Assembly (NCBI GenBank): GCA_021812985.1
Contig: JAKAMG010000005.1
Location: 7,280 to 71,279, forward strand
Direction: 5' to 3'
Source of the DNA: Bacteroidota bacterium
GTDB lineage: Bacteria; Bacteroidota; Ignavibacteria; Kryptoniales; JAKASW01
Length of the DNA: 64,000 nt
Shown here: one piece after another, positions 1 through 8,256 of the stretch
Numbering within the stretch: the first letter of the stretch is position 1
How the letters are laid out: every line of letters begins with the position of its first letter
Notes under the pieces: model-generated
What the model saw: only the letters and a program-made list of their open reading frames with translations
What the model was told of the DNA's origin: nothing
The model's database searches: none
Made by a program: the position numbers and the translations under genes

Positions 1-7
1 GGAGAAG

Positions 8-31
8 AGGGCCCCGCAGGGCCCTTTTTTT
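8..31 (+). terminator. Intrinsic terminator for a gene left of the window
   Basis: A perfect 7-bp stem (AGGGCCC / GGGCCCT) with a 4-nt CGCA loop is followed directly by seven T on the plus strand. There is no T-run on the minus side, so it should end a plus-strand transcript entering from the left and would converge with the fucosidase gene at 34-1749. Confidence 0.6.
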
Positions 32-33
32 GA

Positions 34-1749
34 TTAGGCCAGAGTAATCTTCAGAGCGTAAGCGAAGTCACATGGCTTCACCGCAGGTTTCTCGACTGTT
101 AGCGACTGTGTCGACTGATTCCACTTCAGCCTGTCGATGCATCCCAGGAGCTCAACATGTTCGATTTTCCCCGGGTGCTGCGCGGAGGAGGCGCCGAGGC
201 TCTTCACCTCGAAGCTCTTCCCTTTCGGCCATCCCAGAAATATCGCGTAAACCACATTGCCGCGTTTGTTGCGCGTGAAGCGTATGTCGTTTGAGTCGAG
301 CTTCGCCGTGCTCCCGCCCGAGAAAGATCCCGCCTTGACCGCGTTCGGCCCTTCCCCGTAAGTCTTCCACGGTCGCGTCGAGTAAATCGCTTCGCCATTA
401 GTCTGCATCCAGCTGCCTATCTGTTCCAGTATGGCGATCTCGTCGGGATCGTTTGTCCCGTCGGGCTTGCCGGGAATGTTGAGAATGAAAGTGCCGTTCT
501 TGCTCACGGCGTCGACCATCCAGTGTATCACTTCCACCGGCTTCATATAGGTGTGATTGATATACAGAGCGCGGTTGTAATGCCAGTCGCCGATGCACGT
601 TTCCGACTGCCACGGGTGCGGCATGATGCGAGCCGTAACCCCGCGTTCGTAGTCGGCGACAACCGCCTTCGCGTGATTGTCCGGGACCTGCTTGATAGTC
701 ATGACAGCGTCGAGCTTGCCGTGATGAGTCTTCAGATAATGATTATAGAAATACGCTCCGATGTTCATCCCCGCCCAGCCGAGCGGAAGACCGCCGTTGT
801 CAAAGTAGAGCAGGTCGGGATCGTGCTGGTCGACGAGGTCGCGGACCCTGTCATAAAAATTCTTGACGTACGCCTCGTCGGGCATCTCATGTATTCCATG
901 CTTGCGGCCGTAAAGCTGCTGCGGATCGAATCCTTCCCACCACTGGTCCCTGCCGTCTTCGAGTTTCAGATGGCCATCGTATGGCACTCCCTTCAACTTT
1001 CCCGTCTTGTCGCACAGGTGCGCGACCTGGAACCACCACCAGTTGCGGGCAGCGTGAACGGTCACTCCGAACCGCAGTCCCTGCTGTCTCGCTGCCGCGG
1101 CCCATGCTCCTATGACGTCGCGCCGCGGACCCATGTTGACGGCATTCCACGGGTGATATTTTGAATTCCAGGTGTCGAATCCATCGTGGTGATCGGCGAG
1201 CGCGAGGAAGAGCTTAGCCCCCGCACGCTTGTATCTTTCAATCATCGCTTCGGGTTCCCAGTTGAGCAGGGTCCACTGCGCGCAGAGGTCCTTGTAGCCG
1301 AACTTCGATTGATGGTTATAATGAGCGACCTGAAAGTCGTACTGCCCCTGTCCCTGAATGTACATGTTTCTCGCGTACCAGTCGCCGTCTTCCGGAACGC
1401 ACTGCGGACTCCAGTGTGCCCAGATTCCGAACTTCGCGTCGCGGTACCACTCGGGAGCTTCGTAATCGAGAAGCGATTGCCATGTCGGTTTGAAAGGCCC
1501 ATCTCCGGCGAGACCGGGAATGTTCGGAGCGTTGAATGTGACACCGTCCCATGTACCCGGCCCGGCACCCGCACCGGTAGGCCCCCATCCTTCGTCGACG
1601 ACTGCCTGCCAGTCGGACACCGGAAAATCCGGAACAACTTCCTGAGCTGGAATATTCGGGGGGATAATTCTGAAACTTGAAGCGAGGGGGAGTGCCGCTG
1701 CTGCGCCGGCTCCCATTCCGAGGACTCTGCAAAACTCTCTGCGTTTCAT
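34..1749 (-). CDS. Secreted alpha-L-fucosidase, GH29 family
   Basis: Predicted exo-acting glycosidase removing terminal L-fucose from glycans by a retaining mechanism. The GH29 core is recognisable from FGIWAHWSPQ early in the protein, then ALADHHDGFDTW and a DLLYFDNGG strand carrying the likely nucleophile Asp. The N-terminus MKRREFCRVLGMGAGAAAALPLA looks like a Tat-type signal (KRREF followed by a hydrophobic stretch), so export in folded form is likely. The ATG at 1749 is preferred over an in-frame GTG at 1764 because AAAGG sits 7 nt upstream of it; this gives 571 aa, normal for the family. The C-terminal part looks like the usual GH29 beta-sandwich. It lies alone, about 490 bp from the GH78 gene. 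Substrate is not determined; fucosylated pectin or xyloglucan side chains would suit the neighbours (inference). Confidence 0.9.
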   Translation of the reverse strand: MKRREFCRVLGMGAGAAAALPLASSFRIIPPNIPAQEVVPDFPVSDWQAVVDEGWGPTGAGAGPGTWDGVTFNAPNIPGLAGDGPFKPTWQSLLDYEAPEWYRDAKFGIWAHWSPQCVPEDGDWYARNMYIQGQGQYDFQVAHYNHQSKFGYKDLCAQWTLLNWEPEAMIERYKRAGAKLFLALADHHDGFDTWNSKYHPWNAVNMGPRRDVIGAWAAAARQQGLRFGVTVHAARNWWWFQVAHLCDKTGKLKGVPYDGHLKLEDGRDQWWEGFDPQQLYGRKHGIHEMPDEAYVKNFYDRVRDLVDQHDPDLLYFDNGGLPLGWAGMNIGAYFYNHYLKTHHGKLDAVMTIKQVPDNHAKAVVADYERGVTARIMPHPWQSETCIGDWHYNRALYINHTYMKPVEVIHWMVDAVSKNGTFILNIPGKPDGTNDPDEIAILEQIGSWMQTNGEAIYSTRPWKTYGEGPNAVKAGSFSGGSTAKLDSNDIRFTRNKRGNVVYAIFLGWPKGKSFEVKSLGASSAQHPGKIEHVELLGCIDRLKWNQSTQSLTVEKPAVKPCDFAYALKITLA

Positions 1750-1942
1750 CCGGTGACCTTTCACGATTTGGTCCTGTCAGCACGTGCCTGCCCTACCGCA
1801 AGATATTCCTTTGGGGGTGCAAGTTCAAACTCGGGCATTTTCTATCGCGGAGACGCGAAGCCACCAAAGGATAATATCCCATGGGATCGAAAAGCATGTG
1901 AAAACCACTTAGGTAGTACGGAAGGAATCATTTCGGTGAGTG

Positions 1943-2014
1943 TAGCGCTGACGGGAGTCGAACCCGTGTTTTCGCCTTGAGAGGGCGACGGGTTAGAATC
2001 CACTGGTGCGCCTG
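1943..2014 (-). tRNA. tRNA-Glu(CTC)-like element, possibly degenerate
   Basis: On the minus strand a clear anticodon arm (1972-1988: stem TCGCC/GGCGA, loop CTCTCAA, anticodon CTC) is followed by a 4-nt variable region and a perfect T-arm (1951-1967: ACGGG, TTCGACT, CCCGT) and then CAGCGCT-A. These match the 3' half of a tRNA-Glu. The 5' half is poor: no normal D-stem is visible, and the acceptor 5' strand pairs only as AG(G)CGC with GCGCT, with a bulge. CCA is not encoded. A competing hairpin AACCCGT/ACGGGTT spans the anticodon arm, and a 7-bp stem (GGTGTGC/GCGCACC) lies just upstream. It could be a tRNA pseudogene, a 3'-end remnant left by an integrative element, or an unusual tRNA. The rest of the 1750-2241 gap shows no gene. 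Confidence 0.35.
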
Positions 2015-2241
2015 GTGGTGCACACCACACTTCCGATCGTAAGTGAGTGAGGTGGAGACTGCTACATCCAACCCACTCATCAAGCTGCACAGGCCGCTCT
2101 AAGCCACATAGGGTTTCCGATTTAATTATCTGATACTGCACTCCGGCATTCTTCACGCGGCCGGATTAAACGCGCAAATCGGTACTTGCAGAACGGCAAT
2201 CTGTCTAGCACCGTTTCCGGCGTTGTCCCCAGCCACGGTTG

Positions 2242-4683
2242 TTATTTGAACGTAAGTTTTTGAATGCCGGGATGCAGGTTCACCTTCACACCGTTCCAGA
2301 TGAAGTAACCGCTAAGCCTCGGAGGTAATTGGACGGTCGCTGAAAGTCCCGATTTCCCCACTCTTCTCAGATGGACGCTGATCTCGCCATCCGGATGCGG
2401 CATGGAGGCGTTTACAAATTTCAGCGGACCTGGATGAGGGACAATTGCCACTTTCCCGAACCCCGGGACAGCAGGCTCTATCCCACATACTGTCGCAAGG
2501 AAATCATAAGCAGGGCTCGCCGACCAGGCATGGCAATCCGAACGAGTGGGCTCCGGCTGTTCAGCAAAAGTGGTCAGTCCAATCTTGAGCATGTCGCGCC
2601 ACGGACTCAGCTGAGAATAGTACTCATTACCGAGCCCCGCCTTGACCATCGCCCTCGTCACGTAGAATCTATAATAGTACGTGACCTGGCTCAGAGTCGT
2701 ATCAGTCAACACTCGTTCCATTACCTTTCGATCCATATTATGCGGAATGACGTCCGCGAGTACCGCAAGGACTGAAGCGTGCTGACTGAACTGCTTCATC
2801 CGCGGTGTGTCCGCCATTTCCATTCTTGAACTGTCAAAGCAATGGTCGAACACTCCCTTCGACAGCCTCGCTGCCACCTGGTCGTAATGACCCGCCCGCT
2901 CCTTGTCTCCGAAATACCGGAACATAAACGCCGCTTGATGCAGTGTGTAGATGAATTGCTCCGTGATAATCGATGAGTATCCACTCTCCGCGCCCGCGGG
3001 CACGCCGCCCGGAAATGCCGTGGCCCAGTCGACGAAGTTCCACCAGTTCATCGGGCCAAGCATATCATGCGCCGGATCGATGCGCCTTTCGTACCAGTCG
3101 ATTATGGGCACAACGGCGGGAAGATATTTATGCACATATGCGGGGTCTGGCCGGAGCATGAGAAAGTCATGGAGCATTGAAATCCAAAAGAGCGAGTACG
3201 GAGGAATGATCTGAAGACGGCGGCTCGGGAAGCGTCCCTGCGTCAGTCCGTTTGGAGCACGTGACTCGTAGAAATCGTGGATCGCCTTCTTGACAAGACG
3301 ATCGTCGTTCGTGTTGTATAACGAGATCAGCGCCTGGATCCTGGTGTCTCCTTCATACTGCAACTCCTCGTAGTACGGGCAATCGAAGTAGGTCTCGCCT
3401 GCACACAATCTCGCTGTGCGCCAGCCGACTTTCCATATTTGCTCGAGAGAGGAATCGCTGCTCGAAAACGTGGCGAGCCTCTTGAATGGATATCCGGTGT
3501 AAATGCCGTAGAAGTCGTCGATGGTAAGCGGCAAGTTCGAGGTCTTTATGTCAAGCTCTATGTAACGGTAGGTTCTGATCCAAAGCGGACTGAACGTCCT
3601 GTCCGCTCCTCCATCGGGATAAAAGAGGTCGTACAGCCCCTTGATTTCCTTCCCTTTTATATTATTCCTGTTACCCTTCTCTCCATTGGTGTTAAATGCA
3701 GCTTCGGCGTAGGTCAATTTGATCATAGCTCCTTTTCCACCGCTCACTTTGAGGATGGGATAAGCGACTGTCTCAAACTGCTGGTCGAGTACGATGCTCA
3801 TGTCCGTGTGAGGAGGTATGGTGAAAGGTGCATTACCGTTGATAAAAGTGTCGGGTACGGAGAGAGGGTTGCTTCTGCGAACGACTCTCAACCTTTGTGG
3901 TTTGTATTCCATTTGAGGGATCATGCTCGGGACGAGCGTCCACACGTTGTCGCTTCCATATCCGGAAGTAACCGCTGCCGCGGGAACGACTGCCGCCGGC
4001 ATCCAGCTTGAATCGCTGTAATTCGTCTCCTGCCAGCCCCATGGATATTCTGACGCATGGACATCGTCGCCCGGCCCTGTCACGAAGTAAGCGTGCAATA
4101 CTTCTTCCGTGTTGAGCGCGCAGGGAGTATACGCCGTGTCGTGCAAAACTTTCCACGAAGTGCCGGTATTGAGGAAATTGTCCGCGCTACTGTCGGCCTG
4201 GAGCAGGAAACCGGTCCTCGCCGAAATCTGCGCCACAGGCGCGTATTCGGCCATATTCCAGACGAGTGCCGCAATCGCATTCTTCCCTTCACGGAGAAAA
4301 GGGGCGATGTCGTATGTCTCGACGTTCCAATTGTAAAGATCTCCACGGGCGGGTCCACGCCCGATCGACTCACCGTTGACGAACAGTTCATACCGATTGT
4401 CTGCGGTGACGTGAATTATCATGCGTTGAGGAACACTTGCAAGGTCGAATGTCTTCCTGAAGTGAAAAACTCCATAGCTTCGTGCGGGCACACCTGGACA
4501 GGTAACCCACCGGGCGCTCCAGTATCCTTTCTCCAGCGCAGGGTTCCATGACAGGAGTTTCGTTTGTCCATTCGCCGGAAGTACGGCCATACCAATGAGG
4601 ATATTCATCATCAGGAAGATGAGGTACTCTGGTTTCATGAGGGTTCCCCCGTTGGGAGTAGATTCGATTCTGGCGTGATTCAT
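2242..4683 (-). CDS. Alpha-L-rhamnosidase-like glycosidase, GH78 family
   Basis: Predicted to hydrolyse terminal alpha-L-rhamnose, for example from rhamnogalacturonan or glycosides. An N-terminal beta-sandwich of the rhamnosidase-N type (HVTADNRYELFVNGESIGRGP, roughly residues 90-110) is followed by an (alpha/alpha)6 catalytic region. That region holds the GH78 signature-like segment AGETYFDCPYYEELQYEGD with candidate acidic catalytic residues, then a C-terminal sandwich. At 813 aa it is typical. The ATG at 4683 has a strong AGAAGGA site 6 nt upstream. An alternative ATG at 4638 starts directly at a hydrophobic export signal (MKPEYLIFLMMNILIGMAV) and has GGGGGA upstream, so the mature start is uncertain. 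Lipid anchor and T9SS tail are absent. The neighbouring GH29 enzyme suggests side-chain trimming of plant polysaccharides. Confidence 0.85.
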   Translation of the reverse strand: MNHARIESTPNGGTLMKPEYLIFLMMNILIGMAVLPANGQTKLLSWNPALEKGYWSARWVTCPGVPARSYGVFHFRKTFDLASVPQRMIIHVTADNRYELFVNGESIGRGPARGDLYNWNVETYDIAPFLREGKNAIAALVWNMAEYAPVAQISARTGFLLQADSSADNFLNTGTSWKVLHDTAYTPCALNTEEVLHAYFVTGPGDDVHASEYPWGWQETNYSDSSWMPAAVVPAAAVTSGYGSDNVWTLVPSMIPQMEYKPQRLRVVRRSNPLSVPDTFINGNAPFTIPPHTDMSIVLDQQFETVAYPILKVSGGKGAMIKLTYAEAAFNTNGEKGNRNNIKGKEIKGLYDLFYPDGGADRTFSPLWIRTYRYIELDIKTSNLPLTIDDFYGIYTGYPFKRLATFSSSDSSLEQIWKVGWRTARLCAGETYFDCPYYEELQYEGDTRIQALISLYNTNDDRLVKKAIHDFYESRAPNGLTQGRFPSRRLQIIPPYSLFWISMLHDFLMLRPDPAYVHKYLPAVVPIIDWYERRIDPAHDMLGPMNWWNFVDWATAFPGGVPAGAESGYSSIITEQFIYTLHQAAFMFRYFGDKERAGHYDQVAARLSKGVFDHCFDSSRMEMADTPRMKQFSQHASVLAVLADVIPHNMDRKVMERVLTDTTLSQVTYYYRFYVTRAMVKAGLGNEYYSQLSPWRDMLKIGLTTFAEQPEPTRSDCHAWSASPAYDFLATVCGIEPAVPGFGKVAIVPHPGPLKFVNASMPHPDGEISVHLRRVGKSGLSATVQLPPRLSGYFIWNGVKVNLHPGIQKLTFK

Positions 4684-4755
4684 TCGCGGTCCTTCTATTA
4701 GATGCGAGGTTGTTGACGGATAAATTTAGGAAGAGTCCCCTTAAGTTCATCGAAA

Positions 4756-7017
4756 TCATTCTAAGAATGATCCGAACTCGATCTCCTGCTGAACTTCTCT
4801 TCTTTGTCGCCTATTCTTTGCCGGCTTCGTCTCGAATTTATATCCCAAAGGTTCTAGCAGTATCTCGACAGATTTCAAAGTAATCTCCGCATACTTCTCG
4901 ACATCGTAACCGTCTTCAGGCCTGTAAAAAACAAACGGTTTCGCCTTGACCGGATTTTTCTTTCCCGTGTGATCGACGATGATATATTCCGCCGTCTCGC
5001 CGGGTTTCAGCGCGACACCCGCCTCGGCCATCGCACGCGACACGACCGCCTGCATGCTGTTGTTCTCGTACTCGTCGGCGTCTTTCGATATCGTATGCCT
5101 CACGACAAGTTCAAGCGGAGGAACGCGCCCGCTCCTCAGTATCTCGAGATGATATTTGACAGTCCCCATTATCTCTGGGATAAGGAGCTTCAGCCCTTCC
5201 ACTCCCGGCGCCTTCGCCATCAGCGCTATTACTTCTCCCTGAACCTTCCGCGTGAAAAGGGGTATGTCTCCACGCCTGACTTCTAGCCCGCGCACTTTCA
5301 CCTCGCCGTTCGTGTACGCGCCCACATACCTGTTCGCAGTCGGTATCTCCCCGTCCATCCTCGATGATGGGAACAATATCCACTTATATATTCCCTCGAG
5401 GGAGATCGTCACCCCGATCTCTTCCTTTATAATTTCACAGAGATGCCTGTAATCATCTTCCGTCGCCCCTTCCTTCTTCAGCCAGAGGCAGTCGACAATC
5501 CCATGCAACACCGAGTACCCCCTCTCCTCGGCAATCCTCTTTGCGTGAAGGAGCGCCTGGCGCGAGAAAGCGTTGACTGACTCGTGCGCCTCTATCCTCC
5601 CGAAGCGTGCATTCTTGTAACCGAGATAGCCGAAGCATGTCACGAGGAGCCATTTCAACGCTGTCTGCCGCTTGTGATACTCGTTCTTGGTCGCCGCGTC
5701 GGCCGCGGACTTTTCCCTCTTCTTGTATTCGGCTCTTTTTTTCAATACGGCGCCGAGCGTCTCGGCCACGATTCCTCTCCTTCGTTCGCAGATAGTGTAG
5801 CCAAGCTCCGGAACGATATGGTTGTCGCAGCAGCCACAGTTTATCGTCTCTGGCGATATGTTGTGCATTGCCATGAGAGACGGATACATCGACGCGAAGT
5901 CCAGCTCGGCAATCTCCTCATGATATCCCTTTGTCGGTAGAAAAATCAGCCCTCCCCTGTCGGCAAGAAGAAGCTCCGACACCGTCTTGAACTTTTCCCA
6001 CTCCTGCTTCTTGGCCGGTATGAGTATGTCGTGACGGTACGCCCAGGCGAGCTGCATCGAAGAGAGGCCGGTCCCGATGCTCGTCCTGGCCTGCTGCTGT
6101 ACCGGGATGCAGGTTATCCTCGATAGGTCGAGGAGGCCGGAAAGATCGGACTGATCCATGATGAATGAGTTTTCCGTGTCGATGTGCCACCTCCCGGCGA
6201 GCTCGAACGCGCCGGCGCGGTGGACGATCTGGCCGTAGCTCCAGTAGCTCACTTCCGCCGTCCTGATGTAATCTGCAGAAGCATCGCGGTTGAACTCGAG
6301 CGGGATACGAGTCTTCCTCGACAGGTCTGCGAGAAGCGGAAAGAGCGTATAGTCGCCGTATCGCGATAATATCACGTCAGGGTCACACCTCAATATGTGC
6401 GCGTTCAGCCTCGTCAGGAGCTCCTCGCTGGTCTCGGCTTCGAGTGTATACTCACGTCCGTCGTATCCCGCCTCGAGCGTTATGATTCGCTGGTACTTCG
6501 GCTGTATATCCGAGCGCGACGGAGCGATCGTCATGACATTAAGCGGCGGTATGGCGTAATCGATCGCATCGAAGCTGTCTTCAAGTTCGACCGAGACAAG
6601 CCTGTTGTCGTCGACGAACGAATAAACGCCGAAGGCGAGCGGGAAAAGATTTTTCTCGTAGAGGAACATCTGGGACGGAGTGAGGTCGGAATCGAAAAAG
6701 ACGTAATACGGGAATTCGGACTCGAAGCGCCGGACTATTTCCCTGAAATGGAGAGTATCCGGAACGGAGATCTCCACCACGGGTATCCTTTTACCCGAAT
6801 AGATCTCCGTTTTCTCCACCCATCCCTCTGTCACGAAGCATCGGAGTTTGACGGCGAGCATCTCGGCACGGCGGCGGTCTGCGCCCGCAACGTTCAGGTA
6901 AAACCTCGGCATGAACGGGGCGTGGCCACGGGTCTTCACACCGTCGCCGTCGATTATCCAGAAAGTTATCCCTCTGCTTGAAGGATAGAGATCAAACAGC
7001 CAGCCCTGCTTCTGCAT
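4756..7017 (-). CDS. Family B DNA polymerase with degenerate active-site motifs (PolB2-like)
   Basis: A 753-aa B-family polymerase with N-terminal, exonuclease-like and polymerase domains in the usual order. Motif A is intact (DFASMYPS, residues 373-380). Motif B keeps K455 but reads VTCFG where KxxxNSxYG is expected. Motif C reads HGIVDCLW (505-512), so the first Asp of the usual DTD is Ile and only D509 remains. In the exonuclease domain the DxE position reads TLE (180-182), and the second and third motifs are not recognisable, so proofreading is probably lost. This pattern matches the PolB2 group described in archaea, which lack canonical catalytic residues and for which a damage-bypass role has been proposed (recalled knowledge). 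GGGAAG lies 6 nt before the ATG. It follows the 96-aa protein, RecA-like and LexA-type genes on the same strand. Ordinary Pol II is excluded by the motif losses. Confidence 0.85.
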   Translation of the reverse strand: MQKQGWLFDLYPSSRGITFWIIDGDGVKTRGHAPFMPRFYLNVAGADRRRAEMLAVKLRCFVTEGWVEKTEIYSGKRIPVVEISVPDTLHFREIVRRFESEFPYYVFFDSDLTPSQMFLYEKNLFPLAFGVYSFVDDNRLVSVELEDSFDAIDYAIPPLNVMTIAPSRSDIQPKYQRIITLEAGYDGREYTLEAETSEELLTRLNAHILRCDPDVILSRYGDYTLFPLLADLSRKTRIPLEFNRDASADYIRTAEVSYWSYGQIVHRAGAFELAGRWHIDTENSFIMDQSDLSGLLDLSRITCIPVQQQARTSIGTGLSSMQLAWAYRHDILIPAKKQEWEKFKTVSELLLADRGGLIFLPTKGYHEEIAELDFASMYPSLMAMHNISPETINCGCCDNHIVPELGYTICERRRGIVAETLGAVLKKRAEYKKREKSAADAATKNEYHKRQTALKWLLVTCFGYLGYKNARFGRIEAHESVNAFSRQALLHAKRIAEERGYSVLHGIVDCLWLKKEGATEDDYRHLCEIIKEEIGVTISLEGIYKWILFPSSRMDGEIPTANRYVGAYTNGEVKVRGLEVRRGDIPLFTRKVQGEVIALMAKAPGVEGLKLLIPEIMGTVKYHLEILRSGRVPPLELVVRHTISKDADEYENNSMQAVVSRAMAEAGVALKPGETAEYIIVDHTGKKNPVKAKPFVFYRPEDGYDVEKYAEITLKSVEILLEPLGYKFETKPAKNRRQRREVQQEIEFGSFLE

Positions 7018-7076
7018 TTACACTTCCCGGTGTGACATTATTTCATCGGGTTAAACCATTACACATATAATCGTTC

Positions 7077-7181
7077 TCTCCGCGTCTCTCTTTCTTTTCT
7101 CCGTGGATCTCTGTGAAAGATTTTGTCCTGGGTGAAATCATTACACAGAGTGACGCAGAGAAGCACAGAGTCACACAGGGA
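7077..7181. repeat. Imperfect inverted repeat of the CTCTGTG/CACAGAG type
   Basis: Between the 96-aa gene and the polymerase gene, a pyrimidine-rich arm (7077-7120, with CTCCGCGTCTC and GGATCTCTGTGAAAG) faces a purine-rich arm (7138-7181, with CACAGAGTGACGCAGAG and CACAGAGTCACACAGG). The reverse complement of the second arm aligns with the first with several mismatches. Related fragments occur at 8163-8232 and 8945-9130, so this looks like a dispersed, structure-forming intergenic repeat family. No coding potential is seen. Confidence 0.6.
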
Positions 7182-7472
7182 TTATTTTTCCGCGTGTTTT
7201 TCCTCATGTGCAGCCAGCCGTATCTCCAGCTCCTCAACACGCTCCTGCAGGGACGCGGAACGCTTTCTTTCCTCGAGGAGCATTGAGATTACTATATTCT
7301 CGAAAGGTATCGGGTTAACCGCATATGCACAGGCGGCGAGATGTATCTTCGGCGCGCGGAAAAGATCGTCCAAGAGTTCCTGATCCTCCTTCCTCAGCGC
7401 CTCGCGGAACTTGCTCCACCTCGACTCCTGTTCGCGTATGACCATCGTAAATGTCGGCACAGTGCGTCCCAT
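7182..7472 (-). CDS. Small helical protein starting MGRTVPTF, linked to PolB2
   Basis: A 96-aa protein with no signal peptide or membrane segment. The N-terminus MGRTVPTF is followed by a charged helical stretch (RWSKFREALRKEDQELLDDLF). The C-terminal third (from about residue 66, LLEERKRSASLQERVEELE) is heptad-like and probably a coiled coil. It begins 3 nt after the RecA-like stop codon, with GAGGTG about 5 nt before its ATG, so it is almost certainly cotranscribed and perhaps translationally coupled. From memory, small archaeal proteins starting MGRTxPT are found beside PolB2 and RecA-paralogue genes; this link is not checked. It could be a subunit or recruitment factor of the polymerase (inference). 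No enzymatic motif is visible. Confidence 0.8.
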   Translation of the reverse strand: MGRTVPTFTMVIREQESRWSKFREALRKEDQELLDDLFRAPKIHLAACAYAVNPIPFENIVISMLLEERKRSASLQERVEELEIRLAAHEEKHAEK

Positions 7473-7475
7473 AAA

Positions 7476-8114
7476 TCACCTCAAGAGCCTTCTCTCCCTG
7501 TTCCATGCGATGTCTCCGTAAGAGTTTCCGCTCACTTCATAGACATCGTCAGCCATCGCCTTCATGCGCTTATAAAAGAACTGTCGCTGCTTCTGTGCCG
7601 GGATAAGATTCTCAGAAGCAATGAGTATCGACACCCCGCTCCTTTTCATGACGCTGAATCCTGCGCTTATGCCGGCAAGGCTCTTCTCCGCCTCCCTGAC
7701 AGATATTTGCTCGTCGTAAAACGTGTGGAGAAGCCCGAGCACTATCAGGACTTTAATTTCGGCCTCTCTTACGAACGCCCCGATCCCGCGCGTCAAGAGC
7801 CCGTCCATCTGGAATGCCGTGAACACCCTGGATAGATAAACCCTGTCGAGAACGTCCGATGGCTCCCTCCCGTCTATCTGCGCCATCCTCGCGAGTCCAT
7901 ACGCGTCAAACCTGTTTGCGCCGTCGACCACAGCAACGCTCGGAAGCCGGCGGAGGACTTCCTTCATTACGACGAGGGATGTATAGTAAACCCGTGAAGA
8001 GCCGTACAGAAGGACCGTCTTGCCCGGCATGACAGCTCCGATATCGCGCGACAGTTCTTTTGTCAGGCTCCGATGATCGATATTTCGATTTTCGTTCAGT
8101 GACGGATACCGCAT
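7476..8114 (-). CDS. RecA/Rad55-like protein with degenerate P-loop
   Basis: A 212-aa protein with the outline of a RecA/RadA-type ATPase core. The strand LLYG at 35-38 leads into SSRVYYTS (39-46), where a Walker A GxxxxGK[ST] would be expected; the Gly-Lys pair is absent. A VDGANRFD segment (63-70) matches the position where RecA-fold proteins have an acidic nucleotide-sensing residue. A hydrophobic strand at 120-130 (IKVLIVLGLLH) is in the Walker B position but lacks a clear terminal acidic residue. ATP hydrolysis is therefore doubtful, and a structural, DNA-binding or polymerase-recruiting role is more likely (inference). It sits between the LexA-type gene and the 96-aa/PolB2 pair, parallel to ImuA in lexA-imuA-imuB-dnaE2 cassettes. 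No signal peptide. ATP-independent accessory function is a guess from context. Confidence 0.75.
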   Translation of the reverse strand: MRYPSLNENRNIDHRSLTKELSRDIGAVMPGKTVLLYGSSRVYYTSLVVMKEVLRRLPSVAVVDGANRFDAYGLARMAQIDGREPSDVLDRVYLSRVFTAFQMDGLLTRGIGAFVREAEIKVLIVLGLLHTFYDEQISVREAEKSLAGISAGFSVMKRSGVSILIASENLIPAQKQRQFFYKRMKAMADDVYEVSGNSYGDIAWNRERRLLR

Positions 8115-8162
8115 ATCGTATGACAGACCTTATCAAGGCTACACATACTAAAAAAGTTTCCG

Positions 8163-8232
8163 TGCCTTCGCGCCTCTGTGATTTGATTTACTTTCATCAA
8201 TTTCACAACGGAGACACAGCGGGACGGAGAAA
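8163..8232. repeat. Second copy of the CTCTGTG/CACAGAG-type inverted repeat
   Basis: In the 142-bp gap between the LexA-type and RecA-like genes, CTTCGCGCCTCTGTGATTTG faces TTTCACAACGGAGACACAGC in inverted orientation around an AT-rich centre. It resembles the repeat at 7077-7181. It may be a remnant of the same dispersed element. Because it separates lexA from the downstream genes, it could influence read-through (inference). Confidence 0.5.
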
Positions 8233-8256
8233 ACTTAACGCACGAACCTCCCGCAA

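Noticed and set aside
523-1164. 213-aa plus-strand frame opposite the fucosidase
   Set aside because: Antisense to a clear GH29 gene and without recognisable features.
1943-2156. tmRNA or selenocysteine tRNA at the tRNA-like site
   Set aside because: The 3' end TTCGACTCCCGTCAGCGCT is tmRNA-like in part, but no matching 5' AGCGCTGA-like partner or tag-peptide frame was found upstream, and the anticodon loop reads CTC, not TCA.
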